Below are positions 18,068 to 25,931 of a stretch of DNA of 64,000 bases, in pieces. The position numbers and the translations under genes were made by a program. The notes under the pieces were generated by a model. It did no database searches. It was not told where the DNA came from and saw nothing but the letters and a program-made list of their open reading frames with translations. The stretch covers positions 186,001 through 250,000 of the forward strand of contig CACADE010000001.1 of the NCBI GenBank assembly GCA_902531175.1, written 5' to 3'. This DNA comes from an uncultured Pelagibacteraceae bacterium (GTDB lineage: Bacteria; Pseudomonadota; Alphaproteobacteria; Pelagibacterales; Pelagibacteraceae). Each line of letters opens with the position of its first letter. The first letter of the stretch is position 1.

Positions 18068-18616
18068 ATGATTAACGAAAAATTTTTTAAAGTATTTTTA
18101 TTGATAATTTTCACAGGATTAATTACAAGCTGTATAAATAATCAATCTATGAAACCAGAAGATTTTAAAGACCAAAAACCAAGACTAATAATTGAAGAAT
18201 ATTTAAGCGGAAACGTCAAAGCTTGGGGTATACTACAAAACAGATCAGGTAAAGTTACAAGACAATTTTCAGCAGACCTAGATGGTAAGTGGGATGGCAA
18301 ACAACTTATATTAGACGAAAAATTTATTTGGAATGATGGTGAAATACAAAATAGGCAATGGGTAATAGATAAAATTGATGAACATAATTACGAGGGAACT
18401 GCAGGCGATGTAGTTGGTAAGGCTAGGGGGTATTCATATGGCCCAGCATTTAAATTTGAGTATGTTTTGTTAGTTCCTGTGAAAGGAAAAAATATCAAAA
18501 TTACTTTTGATGATTGGATATTTATGCAAGACGAAAGAGTAGCTATCAACAGAGCTAAGATGACAAAATTTGGAATTAAAGTTGCAGAGTTGACTGTGAT
18601 GTTTGTTAAAGATTAA
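18068..18616 (+). CDS. DUF3833 lipoprotein
   Basis: A 182-residue protein with a lipoprotein signal peptide: hydrophobic residues 7-19 followed by the lipobox ITSC, so the mature protein would be lipidated on C22. The body holds the DUF3833 pattern, IEEYLSGNVKAWGILQNRSG near 41 and LDEKFIWNDGE near 77. Function is unknown; it is likely an envelope-anchored calycin-like beta barrel. It starts one base after the methyltransferase gene and is two bases from the convergent SDR gene. DUF3833 proteins recur in the same cluster in other proteobacteria. Confidence 0.87.
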   Translation: MINEKFFKVFLLIIFTGLITSCINNQSMKPEDFKDQKPRLIIEEYLSGNVKAWGILQNRSGKVTRQFSADLDGKWDGKQLILDEKFIWNDGEIQNRQWVIDKIDEHNYEGTAGDVVGKARGYSYGPAFKFEYVLLVPVKGKNIKITFDDWIFMQDERVAINRAKMTKFGIKVAELTVMFVKD

Positions 18617-18618
18617 TT

Positions 18619-19377
18619 TTATTTTTTTTGTAATTTAGTTAATTTCCGTATTAAATAAAAATATAATCGATCAGGTATTATTTTTAAAAATTTAAGGATC
18701 AAAGTTAATTCTTTTGGGTAGTGTATTTCAAAATTAAAACCATTAATAAGCCCATCATAAATTTTGTCTGCCGAGAATTCTGGAGTTTTTAGAAAAGGCA
18801 TCTTAAAATCATTCTTATCAGTCATTGGTGTTTTGATAAAACCTGGAGAAACTAAACAAACCCTCACGCCATATCTTCCAAAATCAAAATGTAAACTTTC
18901 AGCAAGATTAATTAAAGCAGCTTTGGATGGTCCATAGCCACTTGAGTTAGGTAAGCCTTTGTATCCTGCAATCGAAGATACAATGGTAATAATACCTTTT
19001 CCTCTTTCTCGAAAATGAGTTTCAACTGCTTTTATACAATTTAATGTTCCAAAAAAATTTACTTTAAATACATTTTCAATTTGCTCTACATCAATTTCTT
19101 TTTCTTTTTTTGGATCCCAAGTTCCCGTAGAAAAAAAACAAATTTCGATGTCACCAAGTTCCTTTTTTATATTTTCAAAAACAGACTTACACTTTTCCTT
19201 ATCATTTACATCAAGTGGAAAAGATTTAATATTTTGATGCTTATCTTCGATTTCTTTTAATAAATTTTCTCTTCTTGCAGAAATAGCAACTGTCCATCCA
19301 TTATTAGCAAATTTTAACGCAAGTGCTTTGCCAATTCCTGTACTTCCGCCGGTGATCCAAATTACTTTTTTATTCAT
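18619..19377 (-). CDS. Short-chain dehydrogenase/reductase
   Basis: A 252-residue NAD(P)-dependent SDR. The nucleotide motif TGGSTGIGKAL is at residues 8-18. The catalytic set is S (VSSIAGYKG near 140), Y and K (YGPSKAAL near 153). The RR after ISAR suggests NADP preference. The C-terminal 25 residues extend into a hydrophobic/basic tail (LTLILKFLKIIPDRLYF) that could touch the membrane. It is convergent with the DUF3833 gene and divergent from tspO by 24 bases. Similar SDRs occur in the Cfa/DUF1365 clusters, so a role in lipid modification is inferred. Confidence 0.87.
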   Translation of the reverse strand: MNKKVIWITGGSTGIGKALALKFANNGWTVAISARRENLLKEIEDKHQNIKSFPLDVNDKEKCKSVFENIKKELGDIEICFFSTGTWDPKKEKEIDVEQIENVFKVNFFGTLNCIKAVETHFRERGKGIITIVSSIAGYKGLPNSSGYGPSKAALINLAESLHFDFGRYGVRVCLVSPGFIKTPMTDKNDFKMPFLKTPEFSADKIYDGLINGFNFEIHYPKELTLILKFLKIIPDRLYFYLIRKLTKLQKK

Positions 19378-19401
19378 ATTTAACTGCTGTATAGTACTTA
19401 A

Positions 19402-19869
19402 ATGCTAAAAAATAAAATTTTATCTTTTATTCTCTTTGCAATTACTACGTTTTCAGCTTCATTTATTGGAGGTTTGGTTACTATAAATTTTAAAGAACCT
19501 TGGTATTCAAATTTATCTAAACCTCAATACAATCCACCAGATTGGATATTTGGGCCAGTATGGACATTACTTTATTTATTTATGACAATAGCCATATGGA
19601 ATGTGTGGCATAAAAACACAAAAAATTTAAATATTGTATTTTTATATTTCATTCATCTTTTTTTTAATACAACTTGGAGTGTTGTTTTCTTTGGTTTCCA
19701 TAATATTTCTTTAGCAATTTTAAATCTTGTTGTGTTAATTATATTTATTGTTTTATTGGTATTTAAATATAAGAATATAAGTCAATTAAGCATGTACTTG
19801 ATGATTCCATATTTGTTATGGTGTTGTTTTGCATTGCTTTTAAATATAAACATTTTTTTGATAAACTAA
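19402..19869 (+). CDS. tspO: TspO/MBR family membrane protein
   Basis: A 155-residue membrane protein with five helices. The family signature WYSNLSKPQYNPPDWIFGPVWT lies in the first loop around residues 33-54, and FNTTWSVVFFGFHN near 92 is the conserved helix 3 region. TspO binds porphyrins and related ligands and in Rhodobacter modulates the response to oxygen and light. It follows the lipid-modification cluster and is divergent from the SDR gene with 24 bases between start codons. Its stop is one base before the next ATG. Confidence 0.92.
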   Translation: MLKNKILSFILFAITTFSASFIGGLVTINFKEPWYSNLSKPQYNPPDWIFGPVWTLLYLFMTIAIWNVWHKNTKNLNIVFLYFIHLFFNTTWSVVFFGFHNISLAILNLVVLIIFIVLLVFKYKNISQLSMYLMIPYLLWCCFALLLNINIFLIN

Positions 19870-19870
19870 T

Positions 19871-20974
19871 ATGGATGATGTTGTAATAGTAGGCGGTGGT
19901 ATAATTGGAGCTGCAACTGCATACTTTATGTCCAAAGAAGGTAGAAAAGTAAAAGTCATTGAAAGGGATCCAACTTATAAAACTGCATCGTTCCCATTAT
20001 CACTTGGTGGATTTAGACGACAGTTTTTTCAAAAAGAAAATATTCTTTTAGGAAAATTTGCAAGGGAATTTATATTTCAAATACCAGAATTATTGAAAAC
20101 TGAAAAAAATCCAAATCCAACAGCTAGCATGGTGCCCAATGGATATCTTCTAATGTTTGGACCAGATCATGCAGAAGAGCAATACAGAGCTTTAGAAAAT
20201 CATAAAGAATGTGAAGCGGGTACAAAAAATATTAAAGGTTCTGAATTGAAAAACTATTTTCCTTACATTAATGAGGAAGGAATTGAAACTGCAACATTTA
20301 CTGATAACAAGAGTGAGGGATGGATTGATCCATTTTTATTTCATAGCGCTTTAAAGCATAAAGCAATTGATCTTGGGGCAGAATTTATTAAGGGAGAGGT
20401 TAAGAGCCTATCTGAAATTAATGCAAAGACAATTATTTCCGCAGCTGGGTGCTGGACTAAGGAACTACTTGAAGATATTCCTGTAGTACCTCAAAAACAT
20501 ACAGTCTTTAGAGTTAAATGTCCTAAACATATTCCAGAGATGCCATTATCCGGAGATCTAACAACAGGAGTATATTGGCGACCAGAAGGAAAAGAATATT
20601 TAGCAGGTTCTCCAATTTCAGTTTTTGATGCAGAAGATCTCGAACCTGCATGGAATGATTTTGAAGAATTAGTTTGGCCTGCTCTTGCAAAAAGAATACC
20701 AGCATTTGAAGAACTCAAATTAACAGGTGGATGGGCTGGATATTATGATTGTAACAAATTAGATAATAATGCTGTAGTTGGAAAACATCCAAAATATGAA
20801 AATGTTTACATGGCCTCAGGATTTACTGGCAGAGGTTTAATGCAAGCACCAGGAATTGGTAGAGCTCTAACTGAATTAATAACTACAGGCAGTTATCAAA
20901 CTATAGATATTAGTGTTTTCGCGGTCGAAAGAGTATTAAATAGTTCTGCAAGACCCGAGCCCTACGTCTTATAA
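19871..20974 (+). CDS. FAD-dependent oxidoreductase, DAO family (sarcosine/glycine oxidase-like)
   Basis: A 367-residue flavoenzyme of the D-amino-acid oxidase family. The FAD motif VVIVGGGIIGAATAYFMS is at residues 4-21, with the acidic VKVIERDP after it. The covalent-FAD-type or substrate pocket region SLGGFRRQF is near 44, and the C-terminal MASGFTGRGLMQAPGIGR near 313 is standard. Family members oxidise sarcosine, dimethylglycine, glycine or similar N-substituted amino acids. The substrate cannot be assigned, but such oxidases fit the glycine and one-carbon genes nearby. Confidence 0.85.
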   Translation: MDDVVIVGGGIIGAATAYFMSKEGRKVKVIERDPTYKTASFPLSLGGFRRQFFQKENILLGKFAREFIFQIPELLKTEKNPNPTASMVPNGYLLMFGPDHAEEQYRALENHKECEAGTKNIKGSELKNYFPYINEEGIETATFTDNKSEGWIDPFLFHSALKHKAIDLGAEFIKGEVKSLSEINAKTIISAAGCWTKELLEDIPVVPQKHTVFRVKCPKHIPEMPLSGDLTTGVYWRPEGKEYLAGSPISVFDAEDLEPAWNDFEELVWPALAKRIPAFEELKLTGGWAGYYDCNKLDNNAVVGKHPKYENVYMASGFTGRGLMQAPGIGRALTELITTGSYQTIDISVFAVERVLNSSARPEPYVL

Positions 20975-21139
20975 TTTTTTTACGTAAACTCCCATCATCC
21001 CATTAAAAAAAGATACAGCAATTATAAGAATTTGACCTTTTAGTGAGTAAAAATCAAATGATGGATAAAAACTGATAGCTATACTCAAAAAAATATAGGT
21101 TAATAAAAAGGGTCTATAAAATTTCTTTAAAAATTTCAT
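20969..21139 (-). CDS. Small two-helix membrane protein, 56 residues
   Basis: A short open frame begins with ATG and ends with TAA. It encodes a basic start (MKFLKKFYRP), a hydrophobic helix (FLLTYIFLSIAISFY), a short polar loop (DFYSLKGQ) and a second helix (ILIIAVSFFNGMMGVYV) before KKL. The layout, with the positive ends on one side, is what a real inner-membrane hairpin protein has. It sits 11 bases after the MDR oxidoreductase stop on the same strand and overlaps the convergent DAO gene by six bases. No family is recognised. Confidence 0.6.
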   Translation of the reverse strand: MKFLKKFYRPFLLTYIFLSIAISFYPSFDFYSLKGQILIIAVSFFNGMMGVYVKKL

Positions 21140-21150
21140 AAAAATTCTAA

Positions 21151-22158
21151 TTAAATTTTTACAAGCATTTTTCCTATGTTTTTACCTTTTAATAAATCAA
21201 TGAATGATTTTGGCGTATTTTCTATACCCTCGTAAACAGTTTCTTTAAATTTAATTTTATCTTCTAATAGCCATTTAGCCATATCGGTTTCAAACTGTTC
21301 TCTATCATCTTCATGATCAAAAATTATAAAACCTTTAATAGTTAGTCTTTTTACAAGAACATGAGCCATATTTTTTAAACCAGAGCCAGGATTAGTTGCA
21401 TTCATTTGGGATATCCTTCCACAAATTACAATTCTTCCAAAGTTCTTCATTTGAAAAATAGCTGACTCTAAGAAATCGCCACCTACATTATCAAAATATA
21501 AATCAAATCCTTCAGGACAAACTTCTTTAAGATGCAAAACAAGATTTTCAATTTTTTTATAGTTAAACGCATGATCAATTTTTAAATCATTTTTCAGCCA
21601 TTTAACTTTTTCATCTGATCCTGTACTTGCAATTACTTTACAACCCATATTTTTTGCAATTTGACAAACAGTAGATCCAACACTACCTCCAGCTGAAGAA
21701 ACAAGGATTGTTTGACCTGATTTTAATTCACCATGTTTAAAAAGTCCTATATAAGCCGTATGACCTGTCATTCCAAGTGGACCCAGATATGTTTGTATAG
21801 GAATATTCATTGGCTCAATTTTTTTTAGATCATTGGAATTACAAACAAAGTAATCTCTCATTCCGAAATTACTAAAAACAATATCTCCTTCTTTAAAATT
21901 TTTGTCTTTAGACTCTTTAACTATACCTAAAGCATAACCTTCCATCTCTTCACCAATATTAAAAGGCGGTTTATAGTTTTTTCTTTCAGTCATCCTTGCC
22001 CTCATATAAGGATCAACTGAAATCCATAAATTTAAAACCAATATATTGTTCTTAGTATCTAAAGATATCTCCTTAGTTTTTATTTCAAAGTCAGTTTCTT
22101 TTGGTAAACCTGTAGGGATATAGTTTTTTAAAGCTACAAATTTGCTTGTTACAGGCAT
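21151..22158 (-). CDS. NADP-dependent oxidoreductase, MDR superfamily (alkenal/one reductase-like)
   Basis: A 335-residue zinc-independent medium-chain reductase resembling bacterial CurA/YfmJ and prostaglandin reductase proteins. Visible hallmarks are LNLWISVDPYMRARM near 42, the LGMTGHTAYIGL block near 128 and the nucleotide site VSSAGGSVGSTVCQIAK near 155. FDLYFDNVGGDFLES near 215 is the conserved central loop. Such enzymes reduce carbon-carbon double bonds of reactive enals or enones with NADPH. It lies three bases after msrA and is followed by a small membrane protein gene, which together suggest a detoxification operon. Confidence 0.88.
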   Translation of the reverse strand: MPVTSKFVALKNYIPTGLPKETDFEIKTKEISLDTKNNILVLNLWISVDPYMRARMTERKNYKPPFNIGEEMEGYALGIVKESKDKNFKEGDIVFSNFGMRDYFVCNSNDLKKIEPMNIPIQTYLGPLGMTGHTAYIGLFKHGELKSGQTILVSSAGGSVGSTVCQIAKNMGCKVIASTGSDEKVKWLKNDLKIDHAFNYKKIENLVLHLKEVCPEGFDLYFDNVGGDFLESAIFQMKNFGRIVICGRISQMNATNPGSGLKNMAHVLVKRLTIKGFIIFDHEDDREQFETDMAKWLLEDKIKFKETVYEGIENTPKSFIDLLKGKNIGKMLVKI

Positions 22159-22161
22159 TAA

Positions 22162-22734
22162 TTATGATCCCCAAATAATATCAAGTATTCTCTCTCTTTT
22201 GCATGCTTTCTTATATTTTAAATAATTTTCTAAATATACTTGATAGTAATCTTGATGTTTATCCTCTGCTTTGTAAAAAATCTCAAATTCTTTAACATAT
22301 GTGACTACCTTCTTTTTAAATTTCTTTTCTAATCTTTTTATATCTTTATCAATTAAATCTTTCTGATAATCGTTTTCATAAAATGCTACAGATCTGTAGC
22401 TGTATCCTTTATCGCAAAACTGGCCATAAGCATCAAATGGATCAATATTAAGCCAGAAATTCTTTAAGAGTTCTTTATAGGATATTTTCTCTTTGTCATA
22501 AATTATTTCAACAACCTCAAAATGACCAGTATCTCCATAAGTGACTTCCCTATATGTTGGATTTGCAGTGATCCCTCCTGAGTAACCAGATATAACTTCT
22601 TCTACACCTTCCAACATTTCAAAAGACTCTTCCATGCACCAGAAGCAACCTCCTGCAAAATACGCTTTATCTTTTGAATGAGAGAATGATGTCGAGATAA
22701 GAAATAATAAAAAAAAGTAATAAAATAACCTCAT
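22162..22734 (-). CDS. msrA: Exported peptide-methionine (S)-S-oxide reductase
   Basis: Reduces the S form of methionine sulfoxide in proteins. The 190 residues start with a signal peptide (about 1-20, ending FSHSKD), so this copy should act in the periplasm. The catalytic motif GGCFWC is at 28-33, with C30 as the nucleophile. Y and E of the active site are in the conserved YSGG and EVTYGDTGHFEVVEI segments. A Cys near the C-terminus (YKKACKRER) could act as a resolving residue. It is followed after three bases by the MDR reductase. Confidence 0.92.
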   Translation of the reverse strand: MRLFYYFFLLFLISTSFSHSKDKAYFAGGCFWCMEESFEMLEGVEEVISGYSGGITANPTYREVTYGDTGHFEVVEIIYDKEKISYKELLKNFWLNIDPFDAYGQFCDKGYSYRSVAFYENDYQKDLIDKDIKRLEKKFKKKVVTYVKEFEIFYKAEDKHQDYYQVYLENYLKYKKACKRERILDIIWGS

Positions 22735-22771
22735 ATATAAAATATATAATAATGAGGGTTTAAATCTATGG

Positions 22772-22812
22772 TATTAAAGGTAGCTACTTATTTAAGTAGC
22801 ATACCTTTAATA
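22772..22812 (-). terminator. Long hairpin between fdh and msrA
   Basis: An imperfect inverted repeat of 18 base pairs: TATTAAAGGTA pairs with TACCTTTAATA and the inner GCTACTT with AAGTAGC, around an ATTT loop with one bulged base. It begins nine bases after the fdh stop. No long T-run follows on the minus strand, so it may act as a terminator, a 3' stabiliser or a processing site between fdh and msrA. Confidence 0.6.
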
Positions 22813-22820
22813 AATCTATT

Positions 22821-24020
22821 TTATTTTTTTTGATATTTGGCAGCCTCTTCTGATCCACTAGTTGCAGACCCTTTACTGTAAGAATGCGCACCCATTCCTG
22901 CTAATTGGCCATCTTTTACGATCAAATATTGATTTCTAATTTCATTTCCTTCAAAGAAACATTCTAATATTTCTCTAACACCATCTGCATATCTTGCTTG
23001 AGCAGATAAAGATGTACCAGAAGTGTGTGGTGTCATTCCATGATTTGGCATTGTTCTCCATACATGATCATTTGGAGCGGGCTGAGGAAACCATACATCA
23101 CCTGCGTAACCACTTAGTTGTCCGCTTTTTAGTGCTTTTGCTATTGCGTCTCGATTACAAATTTTACCTCTTGCAGTGTTAACTATGTATGCTCCTTTTT
23201 TCATTTTGCTTATCATTTCATCATCAAACAAATTTTCAGTTTCAGGATGAAGTGGGCAATTAATTGTAACAACATCGCAAACTTTTACCATAGACTCTAC
23301 TGACTCATGAAAAGTTAAGTTTAGTTCTTTTTCAACACTGTCAGGTAATTTATGTCTGTCAAAATAGTGCAAATGAACATCAAATGGTTTCATTTTTCTA
23401 AGTGCATCTAATCCTATTCTTCCAGCAGCAACAGTTCCTATATGCATTCCTTCAACGTCATAACTTCTTTGAACAGCATCTGCAATATTCCATCCACCTT
23501 CATTAACTATTCTATGTTGATTATGATAATCTCTAACCATTGAAACAATCATCATGACTATGTGTTCAGCAACTGATCTTGAATTACAAAAAGTTACTTC
23601 AACAACATCAATTTTATTATCCATTGCTGCTTGTAAATCAACGTGATCAGAACCTATTCCTGCTGTAATTGCCATCTTAAGGTTTTTAGCTTTAGCAATT
23701 CTTTCTTTAGTTAAATAATAAGGGAAAAATGGTTGAGAGATAACAATATCAGCATCAACAATATGTTTATCCGCTTCACATCCATCTCCATCTTTACTGT
23801 TAGTAACAACTAATTCGTGTCCATTACTCTCTAAAAACTTTCTCAAACCAAGTTCACCTGAAACACAACCAAGTAATTGGCCTGGTGTAAAATCTCTTCC
23901 TTTAGGCGATGGCAATGTCATTCCATCTGGATATTTCTCCAATTTTGGTAAATCCGACAGAGGATAAGATTTAGGCATTCCTCCTTTTGGATCATCATAC
24001 AATACACAAAGTACTTTCAT
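22821..24020 (-). CDS. fdh: NAD-dependent formate dehydrogenase
   Basis: Oxidises formate to CO2 with reduction of NAD, as a single cofactor-free chain of the D-2-hydroxyacid dehydrogenase superfamily. The 399 residues carry the FDH-specific N-terminus (KVLCVLYDDPKGG), the TAGIGSDHVDL segment near 118, the Rossmann motif GTVAAGRIG near 197 and the signature WFPQPAPNDHVWR with the Gln and His of the active site near 308. The tail GAHSYSKGSATSGSEEA is shared with methylotroph enzymes. It likely drains formate made from tetrahydrofolate-bound C1 units. A Shine-Dalgarno AGGAG precedes the ATG. Confidence 0.96.
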   Translation of the reverse strand: MKVLCVLYDDPKGGMPKSYPLSDLPKLEKYPDGMTLPSPKGRDFTPGQLLGCVSGELGLRKFLESNGHELVVTNSKDGDGCEADKHIVDADIVISQPFFPYYLTKERIAKAKNLKMAITAGIGSDHVDLQAAMDNKIDVVEVTFCNSRSVAEHIVMMIVSMVRDYHNQHRIVNEGGWNIADAVQRSYDVEGMHIGTVAAGRIGLDALRKMKPFDVHLHYFDRHKLPDSVEKELNLTFHESVESMVKVCDVVTINCPLHPETENLFDDEMISKMKKGAYIVNTARGKICNRDAIAKALKSGQLSGYAGDVWFPQPAPNDHVWRTMPNHGMTPHTSGTSLSAQARYADGVREILECFFEGNEIRNQYLIVKDGQLAGMGAHSYSKGSATSGSEEAAKYQKK

Positions 24021-24033
24021 TTTTACTCCTATT

Positions 24034-24101
24034 ACTAGCTTGTAAAGCTAAATTATTAATTATTATTTGAAAAGACTAGCACAAGTTAAATAGGACTAGC
24101 A
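24034..24101 (-). promoter_or_regulatory. Candidate operator region upstream of fdh
   Basis: The hexamer ACTAGC occurs three times (24034, 24075, 24095). The two distal copies are identical over eight bases (GACTAGCA) and start 20 bases apart, and the third is 41 bases further, close to whole helical turns. The proximal copy is part of a perfect inverted repeat, TAGCTT-GTA-AAGCTA (24036-24050), in the fdh leader. The repeats are seen; a regulator-binding role is inferred. Confidence 0.4.
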
Positions 24102-24113
24102 AACAAATTATGT

Positions 24114-24578
24114 TTATTTTGGGTAATCCCTTTTAGCAATAAATTTATTCAAGATTATGCCGAAAACTATCACAATAATTGATCCACTTATAACTGGGGA
24201 TATTAAATATTCAAAAGATACAGATCCCATGATCACAATTATAGGATTCCCTCCTGCAGGAGGGTGGGTTACATTAAGAATGATCATTAATCCGACACCT
24301 ATTCCAACAGCGACAGGTATAATAATATATATTGGAAGTGGAACGAAATTCACAAATATCACACCAACAAGTGCAGTTAAAAAATGACCAAAAAATATAT
24401 TTTTAGGTTTTGCGAAAGGACTTTCTGGATACCCATAAAGTAAAACCATTGTAGAACCAAAGGAAGCAATCAAAAATAATCCATAAGGTGTTTTATAAGT
24501 AAGCAATGACAAAACCCCGATTGTCAAAGTAGAAAATATTGCTGCAATAAGAGGTTTTTTTAAATCCAAATTATTCAT
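24114..24578 (-). CDS. HPP family membrane protein
   Basis: A 154-residue inner-membrane protein with four or five helices. The family's naming motif appears as NVTHPPAGGNP near residue 105, and YGYPESPFAKPKNIFFGH near 46 is the usual companion segment. HPP proteins have been associated with nitrite transport in plastids and cyanobacteria, but most bacterial members are uncharacterised. I chose the ATG at 24578, which overlaps the upstream SufU-like gene by eight bases, rather than one 24 bases earlier, because it removes an unusual polar extension. Confidence 0.82.
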   Translation of the reverse strand: MNNLDLKKPLIAAIFSTLTIGVLSLLTYKTPYGLFLIASFGSTMVLLYGYPESPFAKPKNIFFGHFLTALVGVIFVNFVPLPIYIIIPVAVGIGVGLMIILNVTHPPAGGNPIIVIMGSVSFEYLISPVISGSIIVIVFGIILNKFIAKRDYPK

Positions 24579-24972
24579 CAATGTTGAGTTTCTTAAGTGC
24601 AATTAATGGCATTAATACACAGTTTTTTCTAGATATATTTTTTTTATTAAACAATTTATTAAATTTATTTAGATTTTTTGGCAAAGGTTTAATTTCTTTT
24701 TCAAAATAATCGATAAGATTTTTTAATAAATAATTAACTTTATTTTTATTATTTTTGATAAGTTTATGAGATATTAAGCTTGCAGAAGCCTGACAGTATA
24801 CACAAGACTTTGTCTGATACCCAACATCTTGTATTATATCTTTCTTAATATTTACTCTCATTTCAATTATATCACCACAAGTTTTATTTTTGTATTTCGA
24901 TCTATGGGTGTAATCTTTCAATATCTTATTATTAGTCGTGTCAGATGCAATTTTTATTATATCTAAATCCAT
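24571..24972 (-). CDS. SufU/NifU-like iron-sulfur cluster scaffold or sulfur-transfer protein
   Basis: A 133-residue IscU-fold protein. The expected cysteines are C32 in KTCGD, C57 (and an extra C60) in SCVYCQASASL, and C118 in RKNCVLMPLIAL. This is the SufU pattern in which a zinc-bound thiol accepts sulfur from SufS. The family's linker after the second cysteine is shorter than in some SufU proteins. It is paired with the HPP membrane protein by overlap. No suf operon is visible beside it, so the partner desulfurase must be elsewhere. Confidence 0.82.
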   Translation of the reverse strand: MDLDIIKIASDTTNNKILKDYTHRSKYKNKTCGDIIEMRVNIKKDIIQDVGYQTKSCVYCQASASLISHKLIKNNKNKVNYLLKNLIDYFEKEIKPLPKNLNKFNKLFNKKNISRKNCVLMPLIALKKLNIDE

Positions 24973-25019
24973 ATTTATTTAATAATATCACTTAAAATTT
25001 ATAAAAAATAAATTAATTT

Positions 25020-25925
25020 ATGCCTGATTTAAAAAATCCTAAAGTAGCTATTCCAATTGTTTTATTTGCAGGCATACTTTGGTCATTTGGACCATATGTT
25101 GTAAGACATATAGATCAACCCGAAACTGTCCCTTGGCAATACTTGTTTGCTAGAGGTATTGTTATTTTTTTATTGCTCAATGTTTACTTATTCTTGGAAG
25201 AAGGAATTTCTTTTTATAAAAATTATTTAAAAATTGGGATATCTGGAGTTATAGGTGGTGTTGGTTTAGGAACAGCAATGATAACTTTTATTTGGTCAAT
25301 TACTAATACGACAGCAGCAGTAACTCTATTATGTTTGGCTGCTATGCCTTTTATAACCGCGTTACTTGGTTTTCTTTTTTTGAAAGAAAAAATATCAATT
25401 ACAGTATGGATATCAATTTTAGTTGCTGCATTTGGTATAATAGTAATGGCCTACGGTAATACTGAAGAAAATTCTTTAATGGGTCTAATATTTGGATTGG
25501 TATCTGCGCTAGGTTTTTCAATTTTTTCAGTAAGTCTTAGATGGAGAAAACAAACTCCCAAGTTTACAACAGTTGCTATAGCAGGCTTATTTTGTTTTTT
25601 ATTTTCAACAGTTATGCTTTTAAATAACGATGCAAATTTTTTATCTTCAAATAAAAATGAAGCATTATTTGCCACTCATGGAACACTTGTGTGCATGGGC
25701 TTAATTCTTTATTCAATTGGATCTAAACATATTCCTGCAGCTGATTTGACTCTATTGTCTTTGACTGAAGTAATAGGAGGAATATTTTGGGTTTGGCTTC
25801 CATGGCTTGGAATAAATGAAATTCCTTCAACCAACACAATTATTGGTGGCTTCTTTATTTTTTTAGCTATATTTTATTATAGTATGATAATGCAATCTAA
25901 TAGAAGATTTATTGGATTAAATTAA
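25020..25925 (+). CDS. EamA/DMT-family transporter
   Basis: A 301-residue protein with ten membrane helices in two EamA repeats (about 8-138 and 152-290). Typical segments are WSFGPYVVRHI at the first helix, AMPFITALLGFLFLKEKIS near 113 and LSLTEVIGGIFWVWLPWLG near 245. It lies six bases upstream of the amidinotransferase gene on the same strand, so the two are probably cotranscribed. Export of the amidinotransferase product, or of a related metabolite, is a reasonable but untested idea. Confidence 0.87.
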   Translation: MPDLKNPKVAIPIVLFAGILWSFGPYVVRHIDQPETVPWQYLFARGIVIFLLLNVYLFLEEGISFYKNYLKIGISGVIGGVGLGTAMITFIWSITNTTAAVTLLCLAAMPFITALLGFLFLKEKISITVWISILVAAFGIIVMAYGNTEENSLMGLIFGLVSALGFSIFSVSLRWRKQTPKFTTVAIAGLFCFLFSTVMLLNNDANFLSSNKNEALFATHGTLVCMGLILYSIGSKHIPAADLTLLSLTEVIGGIFWVWLPWLGINEIPSTNTIIGGFFIFLAIFYYSMIMQSNRRFIGLN

Positions 25926-25931
25926 TTTTAC

